DNA from: Patescibacteria group bacterium
GTDB taxonomy: Bacteria > Patescibacteriota > Dojkabacteria > SC72 > T1SED10-24
Reading direction: 5' to 3'
NCBI GenBank assembly: GCA_007136035.1
Contig: SLHS01000091.1
Location: forward strand, 1-9,288
DNA length: 9,288 bases
The notes under the pieces are model-generated. The model did no database searches. It worked only from the letters and a program-made list of their open reading frames with translations, and had not been told where the DNA came from. This document shows, in pieces, positions 1-6,370 of this stretch (the stretch's first letter is position 1; each line of letters opens with the position of its first letter). A program made the translations under genes and the position numbers.

Positions 1-16
1 AAAATAATACTTTAAT

Positions 17-1366
17 ATGAAAAAGAAGAAAATATTTTCGCTTTTTTCTTTGCTTCTCTTGGCAGTTGTAGCAACTTTAGGAGGTTATTTTGTTACTAGT
101 GAACGAGATTTTGATGAAAGGGGACGTGCTGGTGAAATGGAGGTTCAAGATTCTTTTGGTGGCTTATATACAAAATATGTTGATGGTGGTTGTCGTTATG
201 AAAATATTTTTACAGGTGATTGCTCTTGTCCAGAGAATTTCCAGTCTGCTTCTATATTTGATTTCATAACTACTTTGCATCCCGATATTTATCCCAAAGG
301 TGGTATTCGTAGATATTACTGTTTTCCAGAGGATAATTTGTTTAACTTAGATAGTACAAAACACATATTTGGAGGTATGTATTCTGATAATGCTGATGGT
401 AGTTGTCGTCATAGAAATGCTTTCACAAAAGGTTGTTCTTGTCCCAGTGGATTTGATAGAGTACAAGTGCTTGAATTTTTGAATCCAACTTGCAGACTGA
501 ATTTTTATGATGATGGAGAAAGAACTACGAACTGTGGTTTTCGGGAATATTATTGTGTGTCGGGATTAACCTTGTGGGATAGCGATTTTGGAGGTGTTCA
601 TACAGAAAATGTGGATGGTTCTTGTAGATATGTAAATTATTTGGGTACCAGTGCCGACCCTAATCAACCTCGTGATTGTTCTTGTCCAAATGGTTTTAAG
701 AGTGTAAAAATCCATGATTTTGAATCAAGCGAATGTGATTGGTATGGAGATGGTGGAAGCAGAAGTGTTTGTGGTGTATATCAATATTATTGTGTAGCCT
801 CTTCAGACAGGGACGGAAGAGATAGAGAACTTTTGGCCATTGATTTTCGTGCTGAACCTGATAGTGTGTCTGGAGGGGAATCATTTAGTTTGTTTTGGGG
901 GGTTTTAGGTGAGGGCGAGATTAGTTGTATGGCCAGTTCTAAGCCAGAAGATGCTAATTGGAAAGGAGAAAAGGAGCCTTTTGGCTCAAGTGTGATAGAA
1001 AATTTATCAGAAACGGCTATATATACACTCACTTGTTCTGACGACTATGTTGAGGATGTAAGTGAATCTGTAACGGTTACGATGCTTAAAGACGATGAAA
1101 AATCTTGTAATGTCGATGCGGATTGTAGTAATGAAATCCCGCCCTACGAAATATGTTTTGATGGTTCATGTCTTAGAGGGGATGTAAATAATGATGGGAT
1201 GATAGATATGAAAAGTTTCTCCCTGTTTATGGACGATTTCATTTTTTATAAAAATAATGGTTGGGATCCAGCTTTGAAACGCTCCGATTTTAATGAAGAT
1301 GGGAGAATCTCTATGGCTGATTATAGTATATTTGTTTATTCCTACAGGAAACTTAGAGGTTTGTAA
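17..1366 (+). CDS. Exported cysteine-rich repeat protein with Ig-like and dockerin-like domains
   Basis: A 449-residue secreted or membrane-anchored protein of unknown function. Residues 1-26 form a Lys-rich start followed by a hydrophobic segment (signal peptide or anchor; no lipobox Cys). Three cysteine-rich repeats follow at about 47-102, 118-180 and 191-259, each opening FGG and ending YYC. Residues 274-358 look like a bacterial Ig-like domain (FxAxPDSVSGGESF, then YTLTCSDD). A short Cys cluster (364-385) precedes a dockerin-like pair of Ca2+ loops: D389-N391-D393-D397 and D424-N426-D428-S432-D435. Only the second loop keeps the Asp at position 12. Dockerins bind cohesins in known systems, but no cohesin is visible here. 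The role is probably cell-surface attachment or recognition. The ATG start has no Shine-Dalgarno; the sequence begins only 16 bases upstream, so its promoter cannot be judged. The domain calls are from pattern recognition; the function is open. Confidence 0.85.
   Translation: MKKKKIFSLFSLLLLAVVATLGGYFVTSERDFDERGRAGEMEVQDSFGGLYTKYVDGGCRYENIFTGDCSCPENFQSASIFDFITTLHPDIYPKGGIRRYYCFPEDNLFNLDSTKHIFGGMYSDNADGSCRHRNAFTKGCSCPSGFDRVQVLEFLNPTCRLNFYDDGERTTNCGFREYYCVSGLTLWDSDFGGVHTENVDGSCRYVNYLGTSADPNQPRDCSCPNGFKSVKIHDFESSECDWYGDGGSRSVCGVYQYYCVASSDRDGRDRELLAIDFRAEPDSVSGGESFSLFWGVLGEGEISCMASSKPEDANWKGEKEPFGSSVIENLSETAIYTLTCSDDYVEDVSESVTVTMLKDDEKSCNVDADCSNEIPPYEICFDGSCLRGDVNNDGMIDMKSFSLFMDDFIFYKNNGWDPALKRSDFNEDGRISMADYSIFVYSYRKLRGL
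155..793 (+). repeat. Three diverged cysteine-rich protein repeats
   Basis: Three in-frame copies of a 56-69 residue module lie within the exported protein. The shared pattern is FGG, about 7 residues, DG[GS]CR, a variable loop, CSCPxxF, then YYC. Copies 2 and 3 carry six cysteines (130, 140, 142, 159, 173, 180 and 203, 221, 223, 240, 252, 259). Copy 1 has only four (59, 69, 71, 102). The third copy has a longer loop between its first and second cysteines. The copies are diverged at the DNA level, so this is an old protein-level duplication and not a recent tandem repeat. Confidence 0.85.
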
Positions 1367-1419
1367 GCAATATGGTCTGTTGCCCCTCTTCTTAAATGAC
1401 CCTTCCTTGAAAATTTTTA

Positions 1420-1428
1420 TGGTAAAAT
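1420..1428 (+). promoter_or_regulatory. Possible extended -10 promoter of the Arg tRNA
   Basis: TGGTAAAAT fits an extended -10 element (TGn followed by a hexamer matching TATAAT at 5 of 6 positions). It would start transcription near 1435, about 17 bases before the tRNA. No convincing -35 lies at the right distance; TTGAAA at 1407-1412 is too close. The surrounding 85-base gap (1367-1451) otherwise shows only a T7 run at 1437-1443 with no GC-rich stem before it. Confidence 0.35.
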
Positions 1429-1451
1429 GGGGCGTATTTTTTTAGTATAAT

Positions 1452-1525
1452 GCACCCGTAGCTCAAATGGATAGAGCAACGCACTCCTAACGCGTAGGTT
1501 GTTGGTTCGACTCCGACCGGGTGCG
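1452..1525 (+). tRNA. tRNA-Arg (anticodon CCT)
   Basis: A complete cloverleaf can be folded by eye. The acceptor stem GCACCCG/CGGGTGC has seven Watson-Crick pairs. The D stem is GCTC/GAGC with a GG-containing loop. The anticodon loop CTCCTAA places CCT at 1486-1488, decoding AGG. The variable loop has five bases. The T arm is GTTGG-TTCGACT-CCGAC with one T-G pair, and the discriminator base is G. CCA is not encoded, so a CCA-adding enzyme must finish the 3' end. The anticodon stem ACGCA/CGCGT closes on an A31-C39 mismatch next to the loop. Only 14 bases separate the tRNA from the converging gene's stop codon, with no visible terminator. Confidence 0.95.
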
Positions 1526-1539
1526 TATATTTATTCTTA

Positions 1540-3084
1540 TCAGTTAATCGTGAATTCGATTATATTTAAAGCATCATTATCTTTAACAAGAGTAGTGACT
1601 TTATCTCTGCCTTCCAGTAATATATTTTCTCCAAATTTTCGAACGATATTTATATTACTGTCTGTTTTTATATCAGTGGCATATAGTGAGTTTTCACATG
1701 TATAGTAAATGTTTTGAGAATTTTGATGCCACAGAAAGTCAGAACAGTCTTCTTCGTTTATATAGTTAGCAGTATAACTACCGCCAAGTTTAATAGAGTA
1801 GTTATTTATTTCTTTATCATATCTAAAAAAACCTAGTTTTTCGTTTTCTAAGCTCAAGAAAGAAACTTTTTTCCCATTTGGTGAAAAATCTAAAATTTTA
1901 GTTTCGTAAGGATTGATTAAAACGTACTTATCTTCGGCTATGTCATATATATATGCAGCGGATTCTGTATTGAAGATAATTTTTTGATTTTCTTTGGATA
2001 TTAAAAACTCTTTCGGTTGTCCCACAAAAAGAGTGCTTTGTGGAGAGTTTGTAAAAGGCTGATAAGGGATTGTCTCTTTTTCTCTCCAGTTTTCAAGAAA
2101 TCGGTCTTCATTTTGATAGTGTATTTCTTCTATCAAAGAGGTTTCTTCCAATTCTTCTGATACTCTAGAAAGTGATATAAATTGTTTTTCTTCTTCTTTG
2201 AGCAAAACATAGATTTCACCGTTTGTATATGAATCATAGTAAAGTATCTCACTATTTTCAGGGGGTGTGTAAACTAATGTTGGTAGGTTTGGTTCTTTAA
2301 GGTTTAATTTGTTGATTCCCTCTTCGTTTTTCCAGACCAGAGTTTCTCCATCGTGAGACCATTTCATTTCTTCCTCTGTAATATCACGAATGTTTGCCAA
2401 AACAGTTTGTGTGTCAAGTGAAATCAAGTGTTTTCCTGCAAGCAATGTCCCATCTTCTTCTTGGGAATTAATTTCTTCTAGTTGGTTAGTTATTGAGAGA
2501 ATTATGTTTTTACTATTTGTAGAGACAGAAAAAGACTCTATTTCACTATCAATATCCGTTGAAAATGTAAAAAGAGTAGAAGGATTATTACCTAACTGCC
2601 AAAATCTTGTGTTTGCTTGATATCTTAAAATATCATAGCTTTTTTGTTCTGTATTTTCATCTTTCTGAACAAGTATCAAAGCACTATTAGTAATCTTGTT
2701 TACATGTATATCAATTATTTCTCCCTTGATTTCTTCTACTATTTCTTTTGTAGGGTCCTTTTTAAAGAGAAATACAGAAAGGGGACTAGATCTTTCAGCA
2801 AAAATCTCTACATCATACTTAATTCCATGGTATTCATCAAGCCAAATATCTAGGGTGTATTTTCCAGCGGGAATTGAGGATACAATTCTTGGAGTTCTAC
2901 CTGTAAAGTCTTCCGAAAGCCAAAAATTTGCCCTGCTAGGTTGTGTTTCAAGGTGTAATATACCTGTTTGAACTACAATATTGTCAGTGAAATTTATCCT
3001 GTATCCTTTGGCATAGTATATAACTAAGAGAGTTGCGATTATAACGAGGAGGGGTACAGCTAACTTTATAATAATGTTTTTCAT
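1540..3084 (-). CDS. Membrane-anchored PEGA-domain protein with probable beta-propeller
   Basis: A 514-residue protein with a short cytoplasmic N-terminus and one transmembrane helix at about residues 5-25, followed by YYAKGYRINF, a junction I associate with Patescibacteria PEGA proteins. A PEGA domain spans about 39-110 (TGILHLETQPS, then TGRTPR, IPAGKYTLDI and a closing VFLF strand). PEGA domains are surface-associated beta modules often named for a PEGA motif. The remaining 400 residues contain spaced repeats of the TolB/WD40 type, such as MKWSHDGETLVW, ILDFSPNGKKVSFLS and FLWHQNSQNIYYTC, suggesting a propeller outside the membrane. No catalytic motif is visible, so a scaffold or surface-sensing role is an inference. 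It is transcribed divergently from trpS and converges on the tRNA. It ends in TGA, which supports the standard genetic code. Confidence 0.85.
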   Translation of the reverse strand: MKNIIIKLAVPLLVIIATLLVIYYAKGYRINFTDNIVVQTGILHLETQPSRANFWLSEDFTGRTPRIVSSIPAGKYTLDIWLDEYHGIKYDVEIFAERSSPLSVFLFKKDPTKEIVEEIKGEIIDIHVNKITNSALILVQKDENTEQKSYDILRYQANTRFWQLGNNPSTLFTFSTDIDSEIESFSVSTNSKNIILSITNQLEEINSQEEDGTLLAGKHLISLDTQTVLANIRDITEEEMKWSHDGETLVWKNEEGINKLNLKEPNLPTLVYTPPENSEILYYDSYTNGEIYVLLKEEEKQFISLSRVSEELEETSLIEEIHYQNEDRFLENWREKETIPYQPFTNSPQSTLFVGQPKEFLISKENQKIIFNTESAAYIYDIAEDKYVLINPYETKILDFSPNGKKVSFLSLENEKLGFFRYDKEINNYSIKLGGSYTANYINEEDCSDFLWHQNSQNIYYTCENSLYATDIKTDSNINIVRKFGENILLEGRDKVTTLVKDNDALNIIEFTIN

Positions 3085-3091
3085 ATTTTAC

Positions 3092-3100
3092 AGTATATCA
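3092..3100 (-). promoter_or_regulatory. Extended -10 promoter of the PEGA gene (probably leaderless)
   Basis: Read on the minus strand, TGATATACT is an extended -10 element whose hexamer TATACT matches the consensus at 5 of 6 positions. Seven bases separate it from the ATG at 3084, so transcription would start at or next to the first base of the start codon. No Shine-Dalgarno is present, which fits a leaderless mRNA. No good -35 was found at the usual distance. Confidence 0.45.
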
Positions 3101-3115
3101 ATTTTTGATTTGTTG

Positions 3116-3121
3116 TATAAT
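3116..3121 (+). promoter_or_regulatory. Possible -10 box for the trpS cluster
   Basis: A perfect TATAAT sits in the 65-base divergent spacer, oriented toward trpS. Its predicted start near 3128 leaves a leader of about 21 bases before the ATG at 3150, with no Shine-Dalgarno. There is no convincing -35 box, so this is a weak call based on position and consensus only. Confidence 0.35.
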
Positions 3122-3149
3122 CCATTAGTTAGTTTTAATTATACAATAT

Positions 3150-4127
3150 ATGAAAAAGAAAATTTTGCTTACGGGAGATAGGCCAACTTCTAATTCCTAT
3201 ACGATAGGTCAATATCCTGGTACTCTAAAAGCAAGAATTGAAGAACAAAATAATTATGAATGTCTGATTTTTTCTGCCGATTATCATAGTTTAACGACTC
3301 ATTTTAAAGATCCTTCGAGTTTTAGAAAAAATGCAGTAGAGTTGGTAAAAGAACAAATTAGTGTTGGAGTTGATCCTGAAAAAGTTAATTTTTACAGACA
3401 ATCAAAAGTTGTAGAAACTTTTAGGCTTCATGTGATTTTTTCAATGCTTATAACGATGCCGGAATTGCAAAGGCAGCCTGCTTTGAAGGAAAAAATAGCT
3501 CAGGGGCATACTTTGACATATGGTTTGATGGGATATCCCGTCCTTATGGCTTCTGACATCTTAATTATGAACTCTGATGTCGTGCCTGTGGCCAAAGATC
3601 AAGAAGCTCATGTAGAGATAGCAGCTTATTTTGCGAAAAAGTTTAACTCTTTGTATGGTGATGTTTTCAAGTTACCAAAGAAACGAATAGGACCCATATT
3701 GATAGGTTTGGATGGTAAAGGAAAGAGCGGTAAATCTACAGGGGGGATTTTTTTCAATGACACTACACAGGATGTTAAGAAAAAAGTAATGTCTATGTAT
3801 ACAGATCCAAACAGAATTAAAGCTACAGATCCAGGAAAAGTTGAAGGAAACCCAGTCTTCATTTATCACGATTTTTTCAACGATGACTTAGACGAAGTTA
3901 AAGATTTAAAAGAAAGATATGTAAAGGGTAAGGTGGGGGATGTAGAAGTTAAGGAGAAACTTTTTAAAGCTCTTGAGAGATTTTTAGAACCTGTTCGATC
4001 AAAAAGAGAACAGTTAGATAAATTAGGTGATGATTATGTTATAGATTTGTTTGAAAAAGGTGAGGAGAAGGTGAACAAAATAGCAGAAAAAACAATAACT
4101 GAAGTTTCAAAAGCTATGGGTATTTAA
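3150..4127 (+). CDS. trpS: Tryptophan--tRNA ligase, divergent catalytic loops
   Basis: A class I aminoacyl-tRNA synthetase charging tRNA-Trp with Trp using ATP in the cytoplasm. The 325 residues match the usual family length. Typical features are TGDRPT at 8-13, GYPVLMASDIL with the indole-recognising Asp (D136), VPVAKDQ (145-151), MSMYTDPNRI and DPGKVEGNPVFIYH (227-240), and a C-terminal anticodon-binding region ending AMGI. Both signature motifs differ from the family. The HIGH region reads PTSNSYTIGQ (12-21), with one extra residue and Thr where His is expected. The KMSKS loop reads KSGKS (192-196), keeping both Lys but losing Met and the first Ser. The start ATG leads directly into the first beta strand and has no Shine-Dalgarno. 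mreB starts 21 bases downstream, so the two are likely co-transcribed. The identity is firm; the effect of the motif changes is unknown. Confidence 0.93.
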   Translation: MKKKILLTGDRPTSNSYTIGQYPGTLKARIEEQNNYECLIFSADYHSLTTHFKDPSSFRKNAVELVKEQISVGVDPEKVNFYRQSKVVETFRLHVIFSMLITMPELQRQPALKEKIAQGHTLTYGLMGYPVLMASDILIMNSDVVPVAKDQEAHVEIAAYFAKKFNSLYGDVFKLPKKRIGPILIGLDGKGKSGKSTGGIFFNDTTQDVKKKVMSMYTDPNRIKATDPGKVEGNPVFIYHDFFNDDLDEVKDLKERYVKGKVGDVEVKEKLFKALERFLEPVRSKREQLDKLGDDYVIDLFEKGEEKVNKIAEKTITEVSKAMGI

Positions 4128-4148
4128 TTATATTGTTTTGGTAATTAG

Positions 4149-5159
4149 ATGAAGTTTTTAAATAAAAAAGTAGGTATAGATTTGGGAACGGCAAATTCTG
4201 TCGTTTTTGTTGAGGGTGAAGGTATAGTATTCATGGAACCAACGGTTGTGGCTTTGGATTTAAATAAATCTTCTATCCTAGCTGTTGGAAATGAAGCAAA
4301 AGAAATGATTGGTAAAACTCCAGATCATATTGTTGCTAAGAGACCTATGCGTGAAGGAGTTATTGCAGATTCTAGAGTTACTGAATCTCTTATGAAATAT
4401 TTTTTAAATAAATCTTTGGGGAAAGGTCGATTTCTCAAGCCTGATGTAATAATTAGCGTACCTGCAGGTATTAATTCTGTTGAGAGAAGAGCCGTTATTA
4501 AAGCAGCTGCTGGTGCGGGAGCTCGGAAAATTCATCTTATGCCAGAACCGCTTTTGGCTGCAATAGGTGCTGGGATACCAATATACAGATCTTCAGGGAA
4601 TATGATTGTTAATATGGGTGGTGGTACTGTAGAAGTAGGAGTAATTTCTTTGAATGGACTTGTTCAATCTAGTTCTTTAAGGGTTTCTGGTGATGCTATG
4701 AATGAGGCGATAATTAACTATATGAGGAGGCATAATGGCTTGATTGTAGGTGAACAAACTGCAGAGTTATTAAAAATAACGGTAGGTTCTGCACTAAAGG
4801 AGGATAATCCAAAAAAGATGGAAGTAAAAGGTCGAGATTCAGCCTCTGGTATGCCTAAATCATATTCTATTGATTCAAACGAAGTGGCTTCTGCTTTACA
4901 GTCACCTTTAACTCAAATAATTGATGAAATCCAGAACGTTTTAGAAAAAACTCCACCAGAAATTTCTGCTGATATTATGGATAAAGGTATCGTACTTAGT
5001 GGTGGTACTGCTCTTTTAAGAAATATCGACAAGCTCTTTACTAAAGCGACAGGAGTTCCTGTATATGTAGCGGATGAGCCATTATTTTGTGTTGCTAAAG
5101 GTACAGGTTCTGTTTTAGAAATGATGGCTGAAGGAAAAAATAGTTTTGTAAGTTGGTAA
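4149..5159 (+). CDS. mreB: MreB-like actin homologue (rod-shape cytoskeleton)
   Basis: An actin-fold filament protein that normally guides cell-wall synthesis at the membrane. The 336 residues align along the whole of MreB: phosphate-1 loop IDLGTANS (10-17), EPTVVA, RPMREGVIAD, SVPAGINSVERRA (103-115), PEPLLAAIGAG (132-142), the phosphate-2 region (153-160), EAIINYMRR (186-194), and the adenosine motif VLSGGTALLRNID. Several nucleotide-site positions depart from the family. Phosphate-2 reads VNMGGGT with Asn155 where Asp is near universal, and GDAMNEAI has Asn where MreB usually has Asp. The adenosine motif has GGT in place of GGG. The Asp of phosphate-1 (D11) is kept. The protein ends in an aromatic residue, FVSW. 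No mreC or mreD is adjacent. It lies 21 bases after trpS and 19 before the peptidase gene. It is surely MreB-like; whether it still hydrolyses ATP is uncertain. Confidence 0.92.
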   Translation: MKFLNKKVGIDLGTANSVVFVEGEGIVFMEPTVVALDLNKSSILAVGNEAKEMIGKTPDHIVAKRPMREGVIADSRVTESLMKYFLNKSLGKGRFLKPDVIISVPAGINSVERRAVIKAAAGAGARKIHLMPEPLLAAIGAGIPIYRSSGNMIVNMGGGTVEVGVISLNGLVQSSSLRVSGDAMNEAIINYMRRHNGLIVGEQTAELLKITVGSALKEDNPKKMEVKGRDSASGMPKSYSIDSNEVASALQSPLTQIIDEIQNVLEKTPPEISADIMDKGIVLSGGTALLRNIDKLFTKATGVPVYVADEPLFCVAKGTGSVLEMMAEGKNSFVSW

Positions 5160-5173
5160 TTTTATAATATAAT
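5146..5173 (+). promoter_or_regulatory. Possible promoter of the DUF1704 gene
   Basis: TTGTAA (5146-5151), a 16-base spacer and a perfect TATAAT (5168-5173) overlap the end of mreB. A second TATAAT lies at 5163-5168. The downstream box is five bases from the ATG at 5179, so the transcript would begin close to the start codon with essentially no leader. The gene may also be read through from mreB. Confidence 0.4.
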
Positions 5174-5178
5174 TGCGA

Positions 5179-6345
5179 ATGCTTATATCAAGAAATAAAA
5201 AAGAAGAAAAAAAGAAAACAACTCTTAGTGAAGTTTCAAAAAAGCTGTCTGAGTTAATAATCCCTATATCTTTAGTTTCGACACCGATAAATTTGAAAGA
5301 AGAGAAGAGCAAGTTTTTCGATTCCGAAACATATAATCCTCAATTTAAATATAGATTTGTGAAGAATAGGAATGAAGCAATTTTTGAAGATTTGCTTCAG
5401 ATAGAAGAAATTATTGATGTTGATCCAAGACTCTCGGATTTTTATATAAAGCTAATTAAAGATAAAAAATTAGCTAGTGATTTAATGAATGCAATAGGGG
5501 ACAACGAAAAGTTTACAGCTATTTCAAAGGAAAAGTTTAGAATGCCCAAACCTTCGTTATTTAGGAATGCTTGTATGGTTATGAAGGGTAAATTATCTAG
5601 TTATAATGTTGTTAATACATCTAGATTGGAAAAATCTGATTATCTGGTATATGAGGATATTGAAAAGATTTTTGATGCAGTTTTTCATGAGTTTGGGATT
5701 GAAAATTGGGGTGTCGAAAAGTCAAAAAATATCAGTAGTAATGGTGTGAAAACAGCTATTAAGAAAAAAAGGGTATATGTAGATCCTAATATTAAAAAAA
5801 CGGTTTTGGAGGCTAAAAAAACTGTAGTTCATGAGCTTACTCATGTGTTAAGAGCTTATAACGGTGAGTTAACGGGTTTTGTAGCTTTAGGTAAGCCTAA
5901 TTTAACAAATTATCTCGATGTTGAAGAGGGCTTGGCGATGTACAATGAGGAACAAATGGGCTTGCTTAAGGATATCGATTTGAAAGAACGTGCAGGTACT
6001 ATTTATGCTATATATATTGGTGAAGATTTGTCTTTTCGAAAACTTTATAATGTTTTGCTTGGTAGTTTTAATAAACAAAAAGCTTTTAAAATAGCTTATT
6101 TGGTGAAAAGAGGTATAGGTGATACTTCAAAACCTGGAATTTCTGTTAAGCCTGTTGTATATTTTCGAGGTTTTAGGAAAATTAGAAAAAGATTCCAAAC
6201 AGATGCTAGTTTACTTAAGAAACTTTATGCTGGTAAGATTAGTTTTGTACAGGCTTCTTGGGTTGATGAGGGTTTGATACCAGAGCCAAAGATTGTTCCT
6301 TCGGAAGAAGTTTTTAAAGCTGCTTTTAAAAAAGCTGGTGTTTAG
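5179..6345 (+). CDS. DUF1704/MATCAP-like zinc metallopeptidase
   Basis: A 388-residue cytoplasmic protein (no signal peptide) resembling DUF1704, the 'QEGLA motif' family that includes the eukaryotic tubulin tyrosine carboxypeptidase MATCAP. Supporting features in order are NPQFKYRF (53-60), DPRLSDFYIKLI (82-93), IGDNEKFTAIS (106-116), VYVDPN, the zinc site VVHELTHVLRAYNG (216-229), DVEEGLAMYNEEQ (247-259) supplying the third ligand Glu, and RGIGDTSKPG followed by VVYFRG (311-331). Family members usually carry HExxxH as I recall it; here the motif is one residue shorter, H218-E219-L-T-H222. The N-terminus is a Lys/Glu-rich tail. I chose the ATG at 5179 over an upstream in-frame TTG at 5173 because TTG lies within the promoter-like TATAAT. 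Its TAG stop directly abuts the stop codon of the converging ligase gene. The substrate is unknown. Confidence 0.82.
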   Translation: MLISRNKKEEKKKTTLSEVSKKLSELIIPISLVSTPINLKEEKSKFFDSETYNPQFKYRFVKNRNEAIFEDLLQIEEIIDVDPRLSDFYIKLIKDKKLASDLMNAIGDNEKFTAISKEKFRMPKPSLFRNACMVMKGKLSSYNVVNTSRLEKSDYLVYEDIEKIFDAVFHEFGIENWGVEKSKNISSNGVKTAIKKKRVYVDPNIKKTVLEAKKTVVHELTHVLRAYNGELTGFVALGKPNLTNYLDVEEGLAMYNEEQMGLLKDIDLKERAGTIYAIYIGEDLSFRKLYNVLLGSFNKQKAFKIAYLVKRGIGDTSKPGISVKPVVYFRGFRKIRKRFQTDASLLKKLYAGKISFVQASWVDEGLIPEPKIVPSEEVFKAAFKKAGV

Positions 6346-6370
6346 TTAAAAACTTTCTATTATAGCTTTT
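6330..6370. terminator. Weak inverted repeat at the convergent stop-codon junction
   Basis: AAAAGCT at 6330-6336 pairs with AGCTTTT at 6364-6370 across 27 bases. A smaller AGTT/AACT pair (6344-6347, 6351-6354) sits on the junction where the two stop codons touch. Either strand could form a loose stem ending in a short T run, so a bidirectional terminator is possible. The stem is short and AT-rich, and it lies in coding sequence on both sides. Confidence 0.2.

Noticed and set aside
696..1032. Open frames on the minus strand inside the exported-protein gene
   Set aside because: They lack any recognisable domain and lie opposite a clear domain-rich coding frame. The same reasoning removes plus-strand frames within 1540-3084, 6346-7290 and 7287-8891.
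1446..1451. A perfect TATAAT just before the tRNA
   Set aside because: It touches the first base of the tRNA, so a start seven bases downstream would fall inside the acceptor stem. It is not a plausible promoter for this gene.
3714..3737. A genuine P-loop ATPase site in TrpRS
   Set aside because: The string fits G-x4-GK-S, but it lies exactly at the KMSKS position of a class I synthetase fold, with no Walker B or P-loop fold around it.
5173..5175. In-frame TTG start adding two residues to the DUF1704 protein
   Set aside because: Its first base is the last base of a TATAAT box, and an ATG follows six bases later.
6311..6332. Inverted repeat TTTTTAAA/TTTAAAAA as a terminator
   Set aside because: It is entirely A/T and inside codons for a Lys/Ala/Phe-rich C-terminus, so composition explains it.
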